Assembly: GCF_934190775.1 (NCBI RefSeq)
Contig: NZ_CAKPTG010000003.1
Location: 62,001 to 126,000 of the forward strand
Reading direction: 5' to 3'
DNA length: 64,000 bases
Origin: an uncultured Phascolarctobacterium sp.
GTDB taxonomy: Bacteria > Bacillota > Negativicutes > Acidaminococcales > Acidaminococcaceae
A program made the translations under genes and the position numbers. Below the pieces are notes generated by a model. The model was given only the letters and a program-made list of their open reading frames with translations. It was not told where the DNA came from and ran no database searches. This document shows, piece after piece, positions 63,072 to 64,000 of this stretch. How positions within the stretch are numbered: position 1 is the stretch's first letter; each line of letters starts with the position of its first letter.

Positions 63072-64000
63072 GTGAATCATTTTATATATGCTGACAATGC
63101 AGCAACGACCCAACTTGATGTGAGCGCTTTTGAAAAGATGAAGCCGTATTTGTTGAATGAGTATGGAAATGCTTCACAGCCGTATGCGTTTGCACGAGCA
63201 CCAAAGACTGCTTTGAAGGAGGCCCGACAAGTCATAGCAGAATGTATTGGTGCGATGCCAGGGGAGATATACTTCACCTCTGGAGGTACAGAAAGTGATA
63301 ACTGGGCAATAAAAGGAAGTGCGTTTTCAGGTATCAACAAAGATGAAATCGTCACATCGTCAATAGAGCATCATGCGATTTTGAGAGCTTGTGAAGATGT
63401 CGAAAAACTTGGCTATTCTGTAGTATATTTGCCAGTTGATAAACAAGGCACCGTACAGCCTCAAACACTGGCGGGCACCATCGGAAAGAACACTCGTCTC
63501 GTGTCAATAATGTTCAGTAACAATGAAATAGGCACGATACAGGATATTTCAACGCTTGCTCAAATTGCTCATGATAAAGGAGCGCTTTTTCATACGGATG
63601 CAGTTCAAGCGGTTGGGCATTACCCGATAAATGTAAAAGAGTTAGGGGTAGATATGCTATCGGCTTCAGCTCACAAGTTTAATGGCCCCAAGGGTGTGGG
63701 ATTTCTGTATGTACGGAGTGGCACTGATATATCCTCATATATGAGCGGAGGAAGTCAAGAACGTGGTTTAAGGGCAGGAACTGAAAATATAGCATCGATT
63801 GTTGGGATGGCTCATGCGCTGAAAATGAATATTCAAGATCTTCCGGCTAACATGGAACATCTTAGAAGCTTAGAAGCCTGCCTTCTCAACCTATTAACAT
63901 CGGGAAAGGTGGAATTCATCAGAAATGGTGGAAGCAATACCATCCCTGGAAACATTAGTCTATCTTTCCCTGGACACAATGGAGAATCCATCCTTCATAG
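63072..64000 (+). CDS. Cysteine desulfurase (NifS/IscS/DndA family), partial
   Basis: GTG start at 63072 with AGGTGAG upstream, open to the window end (309 codons seen; about 370-400 expected). PLP motifs: IYADNAATTQLD, FTSGGTESDNWA, VSIMFSNNEIGT, FHTDAVQAVG and the PLP lysine in SASAHKFNGPKG (about residue 200). The enzyme takes sulfur from cysteine as a persulfide. In phosphorothioation (Dnd/Ssp) clusters such a desulfurase feeds sulfur to the PAPS-reductase-like protein; the same job is inferred here for the BrxP-like protein. Confidence 0.92.
   Translation, partial: MNHFIYADNAATTQLDVSAFEKMKPYLLNEYGNASQPYAFARAPKTALKEARQVIAECIGAMPGEIYFTSGGTESDNWAIKGSAFSGINKDEIVTSSIEHHAILRACEDVEKLGYSVVYLPVDKQGTVQPQTLAGTIGKNTRLVSIMFSNNEIGTIQDISTLAQIAHDKGALFHTDAVQAVGHYPINVKELGVDMLSASAHKFNGPKGVGFLYVRSGTDISSYMSGGSQERGLRAGTENIASIVGMAHALKMNIQDLPANMEHLRSLEACLLNLLTSGKVEFIRNGGSNTIPGNISLSFPGHNGESILH

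Overview
The window looks like chromosome from a diderm Firmicute (class Negativicutes; my best guess is a relative of Phascolarctobacterium/Acidaminococcaceae). This is inferred from a low-to-mid GC Firmicutes-like gene set (clean AGGAGG ribosome sites, TTGACA/TATAAT promoters) that also carries outer-membrane features: an OmpH/Skp-type periplasmic protein at 1605 and an autotransporter with a C-terminal beta domain at 18066. Species assignment is not provable from the sequence alone.

Layout. (1) 1-11700 is mostly core: end of a polar amino-acid ABC transporter, an Asp/Glu/hydantoin racemase-family protein, Skp-like protein, a purine/molybdenum-hydroxylase support cluster (YqeC, YqeB, XdhC-like, NCS2 purine permease, convergent MocA-like cytidylyltransferase), tRNA-Arg, lgt, a zinc alcohol dehydrogenase, beta carbonic anhydrase and aspartate ammonia-lyase under a palindromic operator. 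(2) 11750-21720 is accessory: two exported proteins sharing an unusual GGGGTGGGGTG promoter box, an Imm26-like protein, a decayed HipBA copy, an AbiE toxin-antitoxin cassette with twin operators and a repeat-rich autotransporter. (3) 21719-29870 returns to core: tRNA-Glu/Gln, sbcDC, xpt-pbuX, an amidohydrolase pair and a five-gene tRNA operon (Asp, Phe, Gly, Cys, Leu).

(4) 29862-45712 is a genomic island: an 87-bp direct repeat made of the 3' end of tRNA-Leu plus its terminator is found at both ends. Inside are IS256, IS21 and ISL3 remnants or copies, a tRNA-like relic, a 1443-aa nuclease-STAND-type NTPase (probable anti-phage gene), a ~570-nt candidate structured RNA on the minus strand with paired ends and its own terminator, an HTH-Fic pair, a plasmid-style ParA plus ribbon-helix-helix partition module with four 11-bp iterons, and an intact HipBA. 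No integrase is visible.

(5) 45800-64000 is a second defence region with different base composition: a HsdM-like protein with a degenerate catalytic motif, then a long same-strand operon: small HTH, YdbC/PC4 protein, a 1082-aa protein I do not recognise, a PAPS-reductase/ferredoxin protein (BrxP-like), a P-loop ATPase (BrxC-like, broken by a one-base T-run change), PglZ, BrxL-like AAA+ protein, a small zinc-ribbon protein and a cysteine desulfurase running off the window. This gene set is that of the methylase-less, sulfur-linked type 4 BREX class, suggesting phosphorothioate-type DNA marking: desulfurase (sulfur donor) -> PAPS-reductase-like enzyme (DNA sulfur chemistry) with PglZ/BrxC/BrxL as the BREX core. 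The 1082-aa protein and the PC4-like protein are the least described parts.
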